Position numbers and translations under genes: made by a program | Assembly (NCBI GenBank): GCA_020350725.1 | Contig: CP070719.1 | Coordinates: 1 to 64,000, forward strand | Source: a bacterium | Lineage (GTDB): Bacteria > BMS3Abin14 | Direction: 5' to 3' | DNA: 64,000 nucleotides | Notes under the pieces: model-generated | The model's database searches: none | What the model was told of the DNA's origin: nothing | Seen by the model: only the letters and a program-made list of their open reading frames with translations | Shown: positions 1 through 8,649 of the stretch, in pieces | How positions within the stretch are numbered: the first letter of the stretch is position 1 | Layout of the letters: each line of letters starts with the position of its first letter

Positions 1-885
1 CAGGCCGACGGCGAACACGACGTGAAGCGTCGTGGAGCTGAGGGCATACAGCGGAGCCAGCCGATTGAGCAGAAAACCGCCTGCATTGATGATGCCTGCA
101 TGCAGCAGCGCATGGATTGGAGTGGGCGCGTAGAGTGAATCCGGCAACCACATGTGTAGCGGAACCTGGGCCGATTTACTCATCGCTCCGATGAAGATGA
201 GCAGAGCAACCGCGGTCGCGCCGCTCATCTTAAGGCCGCCAAGCAATGCCAATTGCATTGGATCTGCCACGGCCCGTTCGAACAGCGGTGCGAATTGGAC
301 GGTTCCATACAGGTGATAGGCCAGCACGATCCCGGCGAGGAACGCAATGTCCCCGGCCCGCAGCATAATGAAAGTTCGAAAGGAGGCCTGTGCTGTTGGA
401 GCATGGGAATAGTTGTGCGAAAGCAGGGACAGAAGCCAGCTCAGCAGCTGCCACGAGATAAAGAGGGTCACGAGATCGGCGCTCGAGACCATGAAGAGCA
501 GCGACGAAACGGCGAGCGCCAACAGAGTCTGGTACAGGGGCTGCCCGTCGTCCTGCTGCAGGTACCGGGTAGAATAGCGATAGAGCAGTGTCCCGATTGC
601 CGAGATGACCACCATCAGGATGGCAGCCAACCGATCGATGGAGAGTTCCACCACCGGCAAGACCTTCCATGGCCACGCAAACAGAACAATGCGAATGGGA
701 TCTGCGCTATGGGCCACCTGCCAAAGAACCGGGAGGGAAGCTATGAAGCCAGCAACAAACGCCCACCAGCCCATCGTGTAGCGACGGTCGCTCATATCTC
801 GGCGAGGAAGCGCAGCGAGGGCCGCCGCGACGAGCGGGGCCAGAGGGATTAGCAGTGGATAGTAGTACGACAGGACTGTGATCAA
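1..885 (-). CDS. NuoL/DabB-like proton-translocating membrane subunit (5' part; C-terminus outside window)
   Basis: The reading frame runs off the left edge, so only the N-terminal ~295 residues are visible. They are strongly hydrophobic with many transmembrane segments and carry the antiporter-core signature of the NuoL/MrpA family (GAMSKSAQVPLHMWLPDS, then AP.PIHALLHAG...NAGGFLL). These proteins translocate protons, either in respiratory complex I or in the DabAB inorganic-carbon uptake system. No other nuo gene is visible, and the lone position fits a DabB-type subunit, but the partner (dabA?) would lie outside the window, so this is inference. I chose a TTG start at 885 because a GGGAGGT ribosome site lies 9 nt upstream and the first membrane helix would be cut by the next ATG at about 795. 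The next upstream stop is at 961-963. Confidence 0.75.
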   Translation of the reverse strand, partial: MITVLSYYYPLLIPLAPLVAAALAALPRRDMSDRRYTMGWWAFVAGFIASLPVLWQVAHSADPIRIVLFAWPWKVLPVVELSIDRLAAILMVVISAIGTLLYRYSTRYLQQDDGQPLYQTLLALAVSSLLFMVSSADLVTLFISWQLLSWLLSLLSHNYSHAPTAQASFRTFIMLRAGDIAFLAGIVLAYHLYGTVQFAPLFERAVADPMQLALLGGLKMSGATAVALLIFIGAMSKSAQVPLHMWLPDSLYAPTPIHALLHAGIINAGGFLLNRLAPLYALSSTTLHVVFAVGL

Positions 886-911
886 AACCGCGTTACCTCC
901 CTTGCTTACCT

Positions 912-960
912 GGAACAGGAGCGATCCGGTCCGTAAGGAACAGGAGCGATCCGGTCCGTA
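912..960. repeat. 24-bp perfect tandem duplication
   Basis: Two identical 24-bp copies (912-935 and 937-960) are separated by a single A, giving a 25-bp period. They sit just upstream of the antiporter gene's ribosome site, in the decayed stretch next to the MFS pseudogene. The copies share the core GGAGCGATCCGGTCCGTA. The perfect identity suggests a recent slippage duplication. No hairpin or known regulatory motif is obvious. Confidence 0.9.
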
Positions 961-1051
961 TTAAACTGTCAAAACAGGGTTTTATGGCCAGCCGCTTCGC
1001 TAATACCATATTAAGGGAAAAAGAACAACATGAACGATACGGTCTCTGACA

Positions 1052-1470
1052 CCGGGGACAGCACAGCTCGGTGTGTATGTTATAGCTTGCCTGTTCGTCC
1101 TCGGGAATGCTACCGGATTCATTCAGGTTCTCATCGGCCTGTGCCTGGTCGGGTTCTGCTGCGGCGGATATCTGGTCATGATGCCCCCCTTCACAGCGGA
1201 CTACTATGGTGCCAGGAACGTGGGCGGCAACTGCGGCATCGTGTTCACCGCATGGGGTGTCTGCGGGTTCACCGTGCCGAAGTACTTCGCCGGTATTATG
1301 ATGACCGCCAAGGAGGTGGGCAATCTCGCTGCCGGATAAAACAAGGTCTACTTCACCCTGGCCGTCTTCTGTGGCGTGGGTATCGCTCTCGTCCTGATCG
1401 TCAAGGGGCCCATGCAGGAGGCAGGAGCCAGCACCGAGAAACATGAGGGTGAAGACACGTTACGCCTGAA
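1052..1470 (+). pseudogene. Decayed MFS (oxalate/formate antiporter-like) transporter fragment
   Basis: A frame reading VYVIACLFVLGN... and GGYLVMMPPFTADYYG... resembles the C-terminal third of OFA-family major facilitator transporters: two to three membrane helices with a PPFTADYYG..N.GGN motif. The frame is broken by an in-frame TAA at 1337-1339, after which homologous-looking sequence (NKVYFTLAVFCGVGIALVL) continues in the same frame. The preceding in-frame stop lies about 1045 and no start or N-terminal two-thirds is present. It therefore appears to be a remnant with both a 5' truncation and a nonsense change. Exact ends are approximate. A strong hairpin follows it. Confidence 0.7.
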
Positions 1471-1472
1471 AG

Positions 1473-1505
1473 AAAAGGGCGGCCCTTTCGGGGCCGCCCT
1501 TTTTT
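1473..1505. terminator. Strong bidirectional intrinsic terminator
   Basis: A 13-bp perfect stem (1473-1485 with 1491-1503, AAAAGGGCGGCCC paired to its complement) closes a 5-nt loop. It is flanked by a T run on the right and an A run on the left, so it can terminate the former MFS gene on the plus strand and the PxxKW gene on the minus strand. Confidence 0.85.
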
Positions 1506-1523
1506 CCGGAAGTAACTCGAATA

Positions 1524-1811
1524 TCACCGACCCGCAGCGGCCCTCTTGGCGGCCTTGAGCGGGTTGATTTTAGCCTGGGCAACGACAGGGGACTCTTTCT
1601 CCACGTGGGTGGCGTAGTTGCAGAGACCGATGTTCCACTTGGCTGCGGGATTGGCGCTGGTGGTGCAGTAATAGTCGCCGTCCACCTCTTTGATGTGACT
1701 GCATCCTTCACAGGCTTCCACCACCGGATCACAGTGGCCCCCGTTGTAGGTGCACCCCTGCCTGGTCATGAACACGCAGTCGATCTCCTCCTTGAGAATA
1801 GTACAGACCAT
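1524..1811 (-). CDS. PxxKW family cysteine-rich protein
   Basis: A 95-residue protein with eight cysteines (3, 12, 20, 27, 34, 37, 49, 64) and the family-naming motif P55-A-A-K-W59. Family members are found mainly in deltaproteobacteria and have no established biochemical role. The Cys spacing suggests metal or Fe-S binding or disulfides. No signal peptide is seen. The start at 1811 is chosen over a longer frame because an AGGAGG site lies 7 nt upstream. It is followed by the strong terminator at 1473-1505, so it is probably monocistronic. The C-terminus is Lys/Ala-rich and low-complexity. Confidence 0.8.
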   Translation of the reverse strand: MVCTILKEEIDCVFMTRQGCTYNGGHCDPVVEACEGCSHIKEVDGDYYCTTSANPAAKWNIGLCNYATHVEKESPVVAQAKINPLKAAKRAAAGR

Positions 1812-1956
1812 CTTCTTTCCTCCTCTTCTTATGGTTACCGCGTCCCATGGGGACACCTTTACACAAAACGCTGCGGTATTTATACTTTTTGGGGGAAAAA
1901 GGCAAGAAGAAAATTCATGTCCGCGGTGACTTTCCTGCCGCCACGGGAGGACGGCT

Positions 1957-2532
1957 TTGAGTAAACCACGTCTCCTTCTCCATGTCTGCTGCGCACCGGA
2001 CGCGACGGTGGCCTTCGAAAGGCTGAATTCCGAGTTCGATGCGGAGGGCTTTTTCTACAACCCGAACATCCACCCGGAGGAGGAATACCTGCGCCGGCTG
2101 AATGCTCTTGAGGCCCTCTCCCGGGTCATCGATCTGCCCTTTACCGAGGGGCCGTATGAGACAGGCATATGGCACGCGGCCGTCCGGGGTCTCGAGGGTG
2201 AGCGGGAAGGGGGCAGGAGGTGTGAGGAATGCATCCGCCTTCGCATCAGGAGGACGGCAGAGGCCGCCAAAGACGGGGGGTTCGACGCCTTTGCCGCCGT
2301 TTTTTCCGTCAGCCCCCACAAGAGCCCTTCCCTGGTGGACCGGATCGGAGGGGAGGCCGCCAGGGACTTTGGAACAACCTACCTGGCCACCGACCTGAAG
2401 AAAAAGAACGGATTCAAAAGAAGCGTCGAGCTGAGCAGGACCTACGGGATCTACCGGCAGGACTACTGCGGCTGCGTGTACAGCCGGCGGTCCATCCGGT
2501 TTGACCGGGAGAAAGAGAGCGGGGGGAGCTGA
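1957..2532 (+). CDS. queH: Epoxyqueuosine reductase QueH
   Basis: QueH performs the last step of queuosine synthesis, reducing epoxyqueuosine to queuosine in the wobble position of GUN tRNAs. It is the non-orthologous replacement of QueG. The 191-residue protein shows the expected cysteine signature: C11-C12 in LLLHVCCAPD, C89-x2-C92 and C171-x-C173 near the C-terminus, which bind the Fe-S cluster and iron. The start is TTG at 1957 with a GGGAGG site 6 nt upstream, giving the standard N-terminus MSKPRLLLHVCC. It appears to stand alone. Other queuosine genes are not in the window. Confidence 0.9.
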   Translation: MSKPRLLLHVCCAPDATVAFERLNSEFDAEGFFYNPNIHPEEEYLRRLNALEALSRVIDLPFTEGPYETGIWHAAVRGLEGEREGGRRCEECIRLRIRRTAEAAKDGGFDAFAAVFSVSPHKSPSLVDRIGGEAARDFGTTYLATDLKKKNGFKRSVELSRTYGIYRQDYCGCVYSRRSIRFDREKESGGS

Positions 2533-2585
2533 GTCATCCCTTTTTCCCCCATACGTTACCGTGAAGTGTTAAGTGGTCGTCTCAC

Positions 2586-2617
2586 TTATCCACAGCTGTG
2601 GATAGGTCTGTGGATTG
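2586..2617. promoter_or_regulatory. Cluster of three DnaA-box-like 9-mers outside oriC
   Basis: In the gap between two convergent genes lie TTATCCACA (2586-2594, perfect consensus), TGTGGATAG (2597-2605, inverted, one mismatch) and TGTGGATTG (2609-2617, inverted, about one mismatch). The first two form a palindrome, TTATCCACAGCTGTGGATAG. Convergent flanks argue against a promoter role. The same 9-mers recur in the origin near 58.37 and 60.03 kb. Confidence 0.6.
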
Positions 2618-2652
2618 GAGCAAGGGAATCCTGATGTGGGGGAAAGGGGCGC

Positions 2653-3075
2653 CTAGAAAACAGTCTGGAGGTCTTCCGTGGTCAGGGACTCCGCCTCCAG
2701 GAGGCCGAGGAGGAGACGGTAGCCGCCGCACGGGCTGGAGCCCCTGACCGGTACAGGGGCCATATAATCGCAACCGTCGGCCAGGTAGGAGCAGTTTCGG
2801 CACAGCCGGTCGACGAGGAAAGAGGAGCGCCGGGCCGGGCCGGGAACGATCCCCACCAACTGGCGGAGATTGCCGACGCTGATGGTCCCGATCTCGACTC
2901 CCCGGACGACCGCTGCGAAGCCGGCGCACTGGTCCTCCCCTCCCAGACCCTCGCGATAGTACTCGCAGAAGCCCCGGCAGACAAGGTCCAGTGCCAGAAC
3001 TCTCTGATCCATGAGGGATTCTGAAAACCGATCGGCCACCGATCGGACGATGCCCATCGGTCTGTTCTTCTTCAT
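2653..3075 (-). CDS. Uncharacterised seven-cysteine protein
   Basis: I do not recognise this 140-residue protein. It has seven cysteines in two groups: C33-x3-C37-x12-C50, and C92-x2-C95-x6-C102-x13-C116 followed by GGY. The second group loosely recalls YkgJ-type metal-binding proteins, but the match is weak. There is no signal peptide or membrane segment. Its ATG overlaps the stop of the upstream CNNM-type transporter gene in an ATGA, which indicates translational coupling and perhaps a linked role in metal handling (inference). Confidence 0.75.
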   Translation of the reverse strand: MKKNRPMGIVRSVADRFSESLMDQRVLALDLVCRGFCEYYREGLGGEDQCAGFAAVVRGVEIGTISVGNLRQLVGIVPGPARRSSFLVDRLCRNCSYLADGCDYMAPVPVRGSSPCGGYRLLLGLLEAESLTTEDLQTVF

Positions 3076-4346
3076 TGCTGTCCCTCCCCGTTTTCTGGAA
3101 CTGCGGTGACCCTGATCCTCTTGATCCTTCTCTCGTCGGATCTTACCACGGTGAACCTCAGGCCGAAACTCTCTATTGTCTCGCCCGGTTCCGGGACCCG
3201 CCCCGTCAACTCCATGATCAGCCCGCCGACGGTCTTCGAGGGAACTTCCTCCTTCCAGGCGGGGAATATCCTCTGCAGATCCGAGACAAGGGTCCTTCCC
3301 GAGACCTCAAGGGCCCCGGAAGGAAGCCTCCGCATCATGACCACATCTCTGTCGAACTCATCGTGGATCTCGCCGACGAGCTCCTCCAGGATGTCCTCCA
3401 GGGTCACCAGGCCTTCCGTCCCTCCGAATTCGTCCACCACCAGGGCGAGATGGATCCGGCGCCTCTGGAACTCCTTGAGGGCCCCTCCCACCTGTGCGCT
3501 CTCGGGGACGAAATAGGGCGGATGGAGATGTTCGGCCAGACGGAACAGCTCCCTCTCGCCGGGTGTCATCAGAAGGAGATCCTTGACGTGAAAGACACCC
3601 ACGATGTCGTCCATGTTATCCCTGAACACAGGAAGCCTGCTGTGGCCGCTGCCGACAGCCGTCTCCACGATGGTCTGCGCATCCTGGGAGAGCTCCAGGG
3701 CGACCATCTCCATGCGGGGGACCATTATGTCCTTGATCGCCTTCTCCTCGAATTTGAGGACCCTGCCGATGATATCCGCCGGATGCTGCTCGATGCTCCC
3801 CTCCCGGGCGCCCAGGGAAACGATGAGCTCCAGTTCATCCGCCTGAATGGATGAGAACTCCTGGTCGGGATCGCCCCCGGTCAGCCTGATCAGAATGTGG
3901 GAAAACCACGTGAAAAACCAGGTCGCCGGCCAGGTTATCAGGTAGAAGATCGCCAGGGTCTGGGCCACGGAGAGGACGAACCGCTCGGCGTACCTCCGGG
4001 CCATGACCTTCGGCGTGATCTCTCCAAAGACCAGGATCACCAGGGTAGTGGCCCCGACGGCCACGGCGATCCCGCGGTTGCGGAACATTCTGGAAGCGAT
4101 ATCGGTGGCGAGAGCGGAGGCCCCGATGTTGACCAGGTTGTTGCCGATGAGGATGGCCGTCAGGAGGGCGCTGGGCTTTTTCAGCCAGATCCTGAGGGGG
4201 TCCCTTTTTTTCCCCCTTCGCTCGAGAAGGGCGTGGACCTTGGCCCTGGAAAGACTGACGAAGGCGGTTTCCGACCCGGAAAAGTAGCCGGAAAGCAGGA
4301 CACAGACGATAATTGTCACCCACTCCCAGGTGGGAACATCTACCAT
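3072..4346 (-). CDS. CNNM/CorC (HlyC) family transporter with CBS pair
   Basis: A 424-residue protein in the CNNM/CorC layout: an N-terminal DUF21 membrane domain (residues ~1-190; starts WVTIIVCVLLSGYFSGSETAF), a CBS-domain pair (~205-335, with IMVPR and DEFGGTEGLVTLEDILEELVGEI) and a C-terminal CorC_HlyC domain (~345-415). Members export or regulate Mg2+ or Co2+; the common 'hemolysin' label is historical. It lies 13 nt downstream of the LOG-family gene and overlaps the seven-cysteine protein gene by 4 nt, so these three probably form one transcript from the promoter at 5163-5191. Confidence 0.9.
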   Translation of the reverse strand: MVDVPTWEWVTIIVCVLLSGYFSGSETAFVSLSRAKVHALLERRGKKRDPLRIWLKKPSALLTAILIGNNLVNIGASALATDIASRMFRNRGIAVAVGATTLVILVFGEITPKVMARRYAERFVLSVAQTLAIFYLITWPATWFFTWFSHILIRLTGGDPDQEFSSIQADELELIVSLGAREGSIEQHPADIIGRVLKFEEKAIKDIMVPRMEMVALELSQDAQTIVETAVGSGHSRLPVFRDNMDDIVGVFHVKDLLLMTPGERELFRLAEHLHPPYFVPESAQVGGALKEFQRRRIHLALVVDEFGGTEGLVTLEDILEELVGEIHDEFDRDVVMMRRLPSGALEVSGRTLVSDLQRIFPAWKEEVPSKTVGGLIMELTGRVPEPGETIESFGLRFTVVRSDERRIKRIRVTAVPENGEGQQ

Positions 4347-4359
4347 TGCCGGCTTCCCG

Positions 4360-5127
4360 TTACAGCCTCTCGGTGAACTCTTCCGGTTCGAGGTATGTCA
4401 CGTAAGGTTTCTCCTGAGCTCGGCAGAATTGGGCCACCTGTTTGACGGCCTCCTCGGGATCGTTGCAGATCGTCATGAGGTCCAGCTCGTCCTCCTCGAG
4501 GTAGCCCCTCGTCACCATCTGTGTCCGGAGCCAGTCGTAGAGGCCGCCCCAGTAGGACCCGTCGTACAGGATGATGGGGAACATCTGCATCTTTCCCGTC
4601 TGCTTCAGGGTAAGCGACTCGAAGAGCTCATCCATGGTGCCGAATCCCCCCGGCATGCAGATCAACGCCTTGGCATATTTTACGAACATCACTTTCCGGA
4701 TGAAGAAATACCTGAAGTTCAAGAGGTTGGTTATGTACTTGTTCGGTTTCTGCTCCCTGGGGAGGATGATGTTGAGTCCTACGGAGACGCCTCCGGCGTC
4801 CATGGCCCCCCGGTTGACCGCTTCCATGAGCCCCGGTCCGCCGCCGGTGATCACGGCGTAGCCCTCCTCCGCAAACCGGCGCCCGATCTTCCTCGCAATA
4901 CCGTAAATATCGTCCCGCGGCTTTGACCGGGACGAGCCGAAGATGGTCACCGCATCCGGGATCTTCTGCATCAACTCCAGGCCGCTGACCATCTCCGCCA
5001 TAATGCGAAACACCCTCCTGTTGTCCAGCTCCGCCTGGCGCAGGCTCTCCAGAACGGGACGAATGTCCTTGTGGAGGACATCCTCGAGCAGGGTTCTGAT
5101 GATCGTTCTCGCTTCCTCGTCGCCCAT
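4360..5127 (-). CDS. LOG family protein (cytokinin-riboside phosphoribohydrolase-like)
   Basis: A 255-residue Rossmann-like protein with the family signature MPGGFGTMDELFE and the upstream GGGPGLMEAVNRGA. Characterised relatives hydrolyse nucleoside 5'-monophosphates to free base and ribose 5-phosphate; the old annotation 'lysine decarboxylase' is wrong for the group. It has an N-terminal helical extension (~70 residues) typical of longer bacterial members. The start at 5127 is preferred because AAGGAG sits 6 nt upstream. It is the first gene of a three-gene transcript. Confidence 0.88.
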   Translation of the reverse strand: MGDEEARTIIRTLLEDVLHKDIRPVLESLRQAELDNRRVFRIMAEMVSGLELMQKIPDAVTIFGSSRSKPRDDIYGIARKIGRRFAEEGYAVITGGGPGLMEAVNRGAMDAGGVSVGLNIILPREQKPNKYITNLLNFRYFFIRKVMFVKYAKALICMPGGFGTMDELFESLTLKQTGKMQMFPIILYDGSYWGGLYDWLRTQMVTRGYLEEDELDLMTICNDPEEAVKQVAQFCRAQEKPYVTYLEPEEFTERL

Positions 5128-5162
5128 TCCATCTCCTTTCGATCCCCGAGCCGGGATTGCCA

Positions 5163-5191
5163 AGTATGTTATGTTTATGGCAAATCGTCAA
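5163..5191 (-). promoter_or_regulatory. Candidate sigma-70 promoter for the LOG-CNNM operon
   Basis: On the minus strand TTGACG (5191-5186) and CATACT (5168-5163) are separated by exactly 17 nt, and the -10 lies about 35 nt upstream of the chosen LOG start. Five and four of six consensus bases match. Confidence 0.6.
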
Positions 5192-5519
5192 CTGAGAGAG
5201 GGCTGGAGCCGGCAGGAGAGATCAGGCATTTGACATTGGAGAATAGAGGTTAGATTAGACACCGGATGTTGGATCTTGGCGATCAGGGATGGTATTCGAG
5301 CCGTGACCTCCCGGATATCGGCCCGGACAGCGGGCCTGGGCGGTCTGCCCCGTAGCGTGGGCTGTCATCCGGTGTCGGTCTCCGATGGAGTACCTTTTCC
5401 TTTTCCCTCATATGTGTTAGCTTAATTGCCTTTGACTGGCAGTCAGCACAGGCGGCAAGGTCGAGGGGAGAACATTACGGGGGGGCTTGAGGCGCCCCTT
5501 TTTCGGGAGGCACACGGAA
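5192..5519. other. Intergenic leader between divergent LOG and heme operons
   Basis: No gene is visible in these 328 bases. The right part should hold the promoter of the heme operon, but I found no convincing -35/-10 pair. A hairpin followed by T residues lies at about 5482-5505 (see separate entry). Confidence 0.6.
5482..5505 (+). terminator. Hairpin with T-run in the heme-operon leader (possible attenuator)
   Basis: GGGGC...GCCCC closes a short loop and is followed by TTTTTC, an intrinsic-terminator shape, ending about 15 nt before the chosen ahbD start. It lies downstream of any plausible operon promoter, so it would act as a leader attenuator rather than an end of a gene. The stem is short (5 bp). 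Confidence 0.4.
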
Positions 5520-6638
5520 TTGGCACAGACAGAACCTCGGACCAAGCAGGACAGGATCTTCGAGCCCAAGTGGCTCGCGTGGGAGATCACCGGCAGGTGT
5601 AACCTGAACTGCATCCACTGTCGCTCTTCATCCTCTATGGGTTCGGACGAAGGAGATTTTACCCTTCAGGAGGCCAAGGCCCTCATCGACGAGATCACCT
5701 CATTCGCAAAGCCCGTTGTTGTCCTGTCCGGAGGAGAACCGCTCCTCCGCAGGGATGTGTTCGAGATAGCCTCGTACGGGACGGGGAAAGGCCTGAGGAT
5801 GGCTCTCGCCACCAACGGCGACCTCGTCAACGACGACATCTGCCGCAACATCAAGGAGTCGGGAATCCGGATCGTCAGCCTGAGCCTCGATGGGTCCACC
5901 GCCGAGATCCACGATGACTTTCGCAAACAGCCCGGGGCATTCGAAGCCACTCTCCGGGCGGCTTCGTTCTTCCGCAAACACGGCATCGAGTTTCTCATCA
6001 ACTCCTCCTTCACGAAGCGAAACCAGGACGATATCCCCAACGTCTACCGGCTGGCCAAGAAGATCGGGGCCGTCGCCTGGTATATGTTCATGATCGTGCC
6101 CATGGGGCGGGGCGAGGACCTCATGGCCGAACTCATCTCCAAAGAGGACTATGAGGACATCCTCAAGTGGCATTTCGAGATGGAGCTTCAGGAGAAGGAG
6201 ATGCTGGTCCGACCCACCTGCGCTCCCCACTACTACAGGATCGTCCAGCAGGAGGCCAAGGCGAAGGGTATCGATTTTCAGCGTCGCAACCTCAAATTCG
6301 GCACGGGGGGGGCGAAAGGATGCATCGCCGCCCAGTCCATCGCCTTCATCGGAAGCAAGGGAGAGGTTCAACCCTGCAGCTACTTTCCCCAGGCGGCCGG
6401 AAACGTCAAAGAGCAGAGTTTCAGGGAGATCTGGGAAAACTCGAAGATCTTTCAGGATATGCGCAGCTTCAAGGATTACAAAGGACGGTGCGGCTCATGC
6501 GAATACCTCGGTGTCTGCGGAGGTTGTCGGGCCAGGGCCTTTGCCGTTTCGGACGATTATATGGAAGAGGAGCCCTTCTGCAGCCACATTCCGAGGAAGG
6601 TCCTCCGTGAGATGGAAAAGGAGCGGAACAACCCATGA
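5520..6638 (+). CDS. ahbD: AhbD-like radical SAM/SPASM enzyme (heme synthesis)
   Basis: Radical SAM protein of 372 residues with the SAM-cluster motif C27-x3-C31-x2-C34 and a C-terminal SPASM domain ([18 protein letters not shown] ... EEPFC). The features [13 protein letters not shown] and [11 protein letters not shown] match the AhbD/NirJ group. AhbD decarboxylates two propionates of Fe-coproporphyrin III to give heme b in the siroheme-dependent route. Here it is translationally coupled (ATGA) to hemE and sits with hemH and a HemY-type oxidase, so it may serve in a parallel route or replace a missing coproporphyrinogen decarboxylase (inference). The TTG start at 5520 has GGGAGG 9 nt upstream; the longer start at 5487 would fall inside the leader hairpin. 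Confidence 0.75.
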   Translation: MAQTEPRTKQDRIFEPKWLAWEITGRCNLNCIHCRSSSSMGSDEGDFTLQEAKALIDEITSFAKPVVVLSGGEPLLRRDVFEIASYGTGKGLRMALATNGDLVNDDICRNIKESGIRIVSLSLDGSTAEIHDDFRKQPGAFEATLRAASFFRKHGIEFLINSSFTKRNQDDIPNVYRLAKKIGAVAWYMFMIVPMGRGEDLMAELISKEDYEDILKWHFEMELQEKEMLVRPTCAPHYYRIVQQEAKAKGIDFQRRNLKFGTGGAKGCIAAQSIAFIGSKGEVQPCSYFPQAAGNVKEQSFREIWENSKIFQDMRSFKDYKGRCGSCEYLGVCGGCRARAFAVSDDYMEEEPFCSHIPRKVLREMEKERNNP

Positions 6639-7660
6639 CCACCTATCCCTATCTGGAGGCCTGCTATCGTCGTCCTACTCCCCATACCCCGATATGGATC
6701 ATGAGACAGGCGGGACGCTATATGCCCCAGTATCAGGCTGTTCGCGGCGAAGTCGATTTTCTCACGCTCTGCAAGACGCCCGAGCTGGCGACCAAAGTCA
6801 CCCTTCTCCCCATCGACCTCCTGGGAGTCGATGCGGCGATCCTGTTCTCCGACATCCTCATTCCTCTCGAACCCATGGGGATCTCGGTGGCGTTTGAGGA
6901 CAAAATCGGTCCGGTTCTCTCACCGGTCAGGAACGAGGAGCAGATCCGGCGTCTGCGGAGGATCGAGGCAGACCAGGATGTACCCTTTGTCATGGAAGCC
7001 ATCCGGATGATACGCCGCGAACTGGAGGGCCGCGTTCCCCTCATAGGTTTTTCCGGGGCACCTTTCACCCTTGCCACATACGCCGTCGAGGGTGGAACCA
7101 CCAAGAGCTTCCACAACATCAAGGGTCTTATCTATGCCCGGCCCGAGCTTGCCGATGCCCTCATGGACCTTCTCGCTGACGTGGTAACGTCCTATCTCAA
7201 CTCCCAGATAGCGGCGGGGGCACAGGCTGTACAGATCTTCGACACATGGGGGGGCATCCTGGATGATCCGGAGTATGTGCGTTTTGCCCTCAATCCCACC
7301 AAGAAAGTGATTGCCGGCCTGAACCGGGAGAGTGTCCCCGTGATCTACTACCTCAACAACGGCTCCTATCTGGCCCACCACATGGATGGCCTGGACGTTG
7401 AGGTCATCGGCATCGATTGGCGTCAGGATATCCAGCAGGCACGGCGGACCTTCGGCAGATCCAAAGCCGTCCAGGGGAATCTGGATCCCACCGTCCTTTT
7501 CGCCTCCCCCGAGGAGATCCGCCGTCGGGCCCATGGCGTCATGGAAAAGGCGGGTTCCGAGCCGGGGCACATCTTCAACCTGGGGCACGGCATCCTTCCC
7601 CAGACTCCCATGGATAATGCCATCGCTCTTGTGGAGGCCGTCCACCAATACAGACGGTAA
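6635..7660 (+). CDS. hemE: Uroporphyrinogen decarboxylase HemE
   Basis: HemE removes four carboxyl groups from uroporphyrinogen III to give coproporphyrinogen III in the cytoplasm. The 341-residue length is normal. The N-terminal signature [15 protein letters not shown] and [10 protein letters not shown] are present. Its start overlaps the ahbD stop by 4 nt, and it is followed by hemH after 5 nt, so ahbD-hemE-hemH form one transcript. Confidence 0.96.
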   Translation: MTTYPYLEACYRRPTPHTPIWIMRQAGRYMPQYQAVRGEVDFLTLCKTPELATKVTLLPIDLLGVDAAILFSDILIPLEPMGISVAFEDKIGPVLSPVRNEEQIRRLRRIEADQDVPFVMEAIRMIRRELEGRVPLIGFSGAPFTLATYAVEGGTTKSFHNIKGLIYARPELADALMDLLADVVTSYLNSQIAAGAQAVQIFDTWGGILDDPEYVRFALNPTKKVIAGLNRESVPVIYYLNNGSYLAHHMDGLDVEVIGIDWRQDIQQARRTFGRSKAVQGNLDPTVLFASPEEIRRRAHGVMEKAGSEPGHIFNLGHGILPQTPMDNAIALVEAVHQYRR

Positions 7661-7665
7661 GGGGG

Positions 7666-8649
7666 ATGTCCTCCCTGGATCGAAGAACCGCGGTGCTTCT
7701 CCTGAACATGGGGGGGCCCGATTCCCTCGGGGCCGTTCAGCCGTTCCTGACCCGTCTGTTCTCGGACCCGGCGATCGTTCCCTTGCCGGGCTTCTTCCGT
7801 CTTCCCCTGGCCCGGGTCCTGGGCCGCCGGAGGGCAAGGAAGGTCAGGCCCCGGTATTCCCTTATCGGCGGACGCAGCCCCATCGGCGAGATCACAGACC
7901 AGCAGGCAAAGGCCCTCAGGGAGATCCTGACGGAAGAGGCGATCGATCCGGCCGGCGTCTTTCCGGCTTTTTCCTACTGGCATCCCCTCATCGCCGAGGC
8001 CGTCCGGGCCGCCGTCCTGGCGGGAGCCGAACATCTGACGGCCCTGTCTCTCTACCCCCAGTACTGCAGCGCGACGACGGGAGCCTGCGTCAGCGACCTG
8101 AGCCGCAGCCTGCCCGAAACCCCGTTCGAGACGAGCACCACCATCATCGATTCCTGGCCTGATCACCCAGGCTATCTGGACGCCCTCGCCGGAACGGTTG
8201 TGGAGGCTCTGGGGCGGATCCCGGTTGAGGAGAGGGACGATGCGGTCATCCTGTTCTCGGCCCACGGCGTTCCCGAGTCACTCGTCAGGAGAGGGGACCC
8301 CTATGTCGAGGAAACAGCCAGAACCGTGGCGGGGGTCATGGAGAGGGTGGGGGACAGGCCTCATGTCCTGGCTTTCCAGAGTCGCCTGGGCCCTGTTCGA
8401 TGGACGGAACCCAATCTGCAGACTGCCCTCAGGGATCTGTCGCTTCAGGGATCCCCTCCCCTGGTCGTGGTGCCGGTCTCCTTCGTCTCGGACCACATCG
8501 AGACCCTGTACGAACTGGACATCCAGCATCGCGACCTGGCTCTCGACCTGGGGTTTACCCGGTACGAGCGGGCCCCTGCCCTCAATACCCGTCCGGACTT
8601 TATCAGGGCCCTTGCCGACCTGATTTTGGACAGGCTGACACCATCCTGA
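7666..8649 (+). CDS. hemH: Ferrochelatase HemH
   Basis: A 327-residue protein with ferrochelatase landmarks: LLNMGGPDSL at the N-terminus, ALSLYPQYCSATTG, FSAHGVPES with the catalytic His, and QSRLGPVRWTEP. It inserts Fe2+ into protoporphyrin (or coproporphyrin III in the coproporphyrin-dependent route). It is third in the heme operon. The 222-nt gap that follows contains the marR promoter. Confidence 0.95.
   Translation: MSSLDRRTAVLLLNMGGPDSLGAVQPFLTRLFSDPAIVPLPGFFRLPLARVLGRRRARKVRPRYSLIGGRSPIGEITDQQAKALREILTEEAIDPAGVFPAFSYWHPLIAEAVRAAVLAGAEHLTALSLYPQYCSATTGACVSDLSRSLPETPFETSTTIIDSWPDHPGYLDALAGTVVEALGRIPVEERDDAVILFSAHGVPESLVRRGDPYVEETARTVAGVMERVGDRPHVLAFQSRLGPVRWTEPNLQTALRDLSLQGSPPLVVVPVSFVSDHIETLYELDIQHRDLALDLGFTRYERAPALNTRPDFIRALADLILDRLTPS

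Noticed and set aside
893-1444. A 183-codon minus-strand open frame across the MFS remnant
   Set aside because: Its translation is charged and featureless, whereas the plus strand reads as a membrane transporter fragment.
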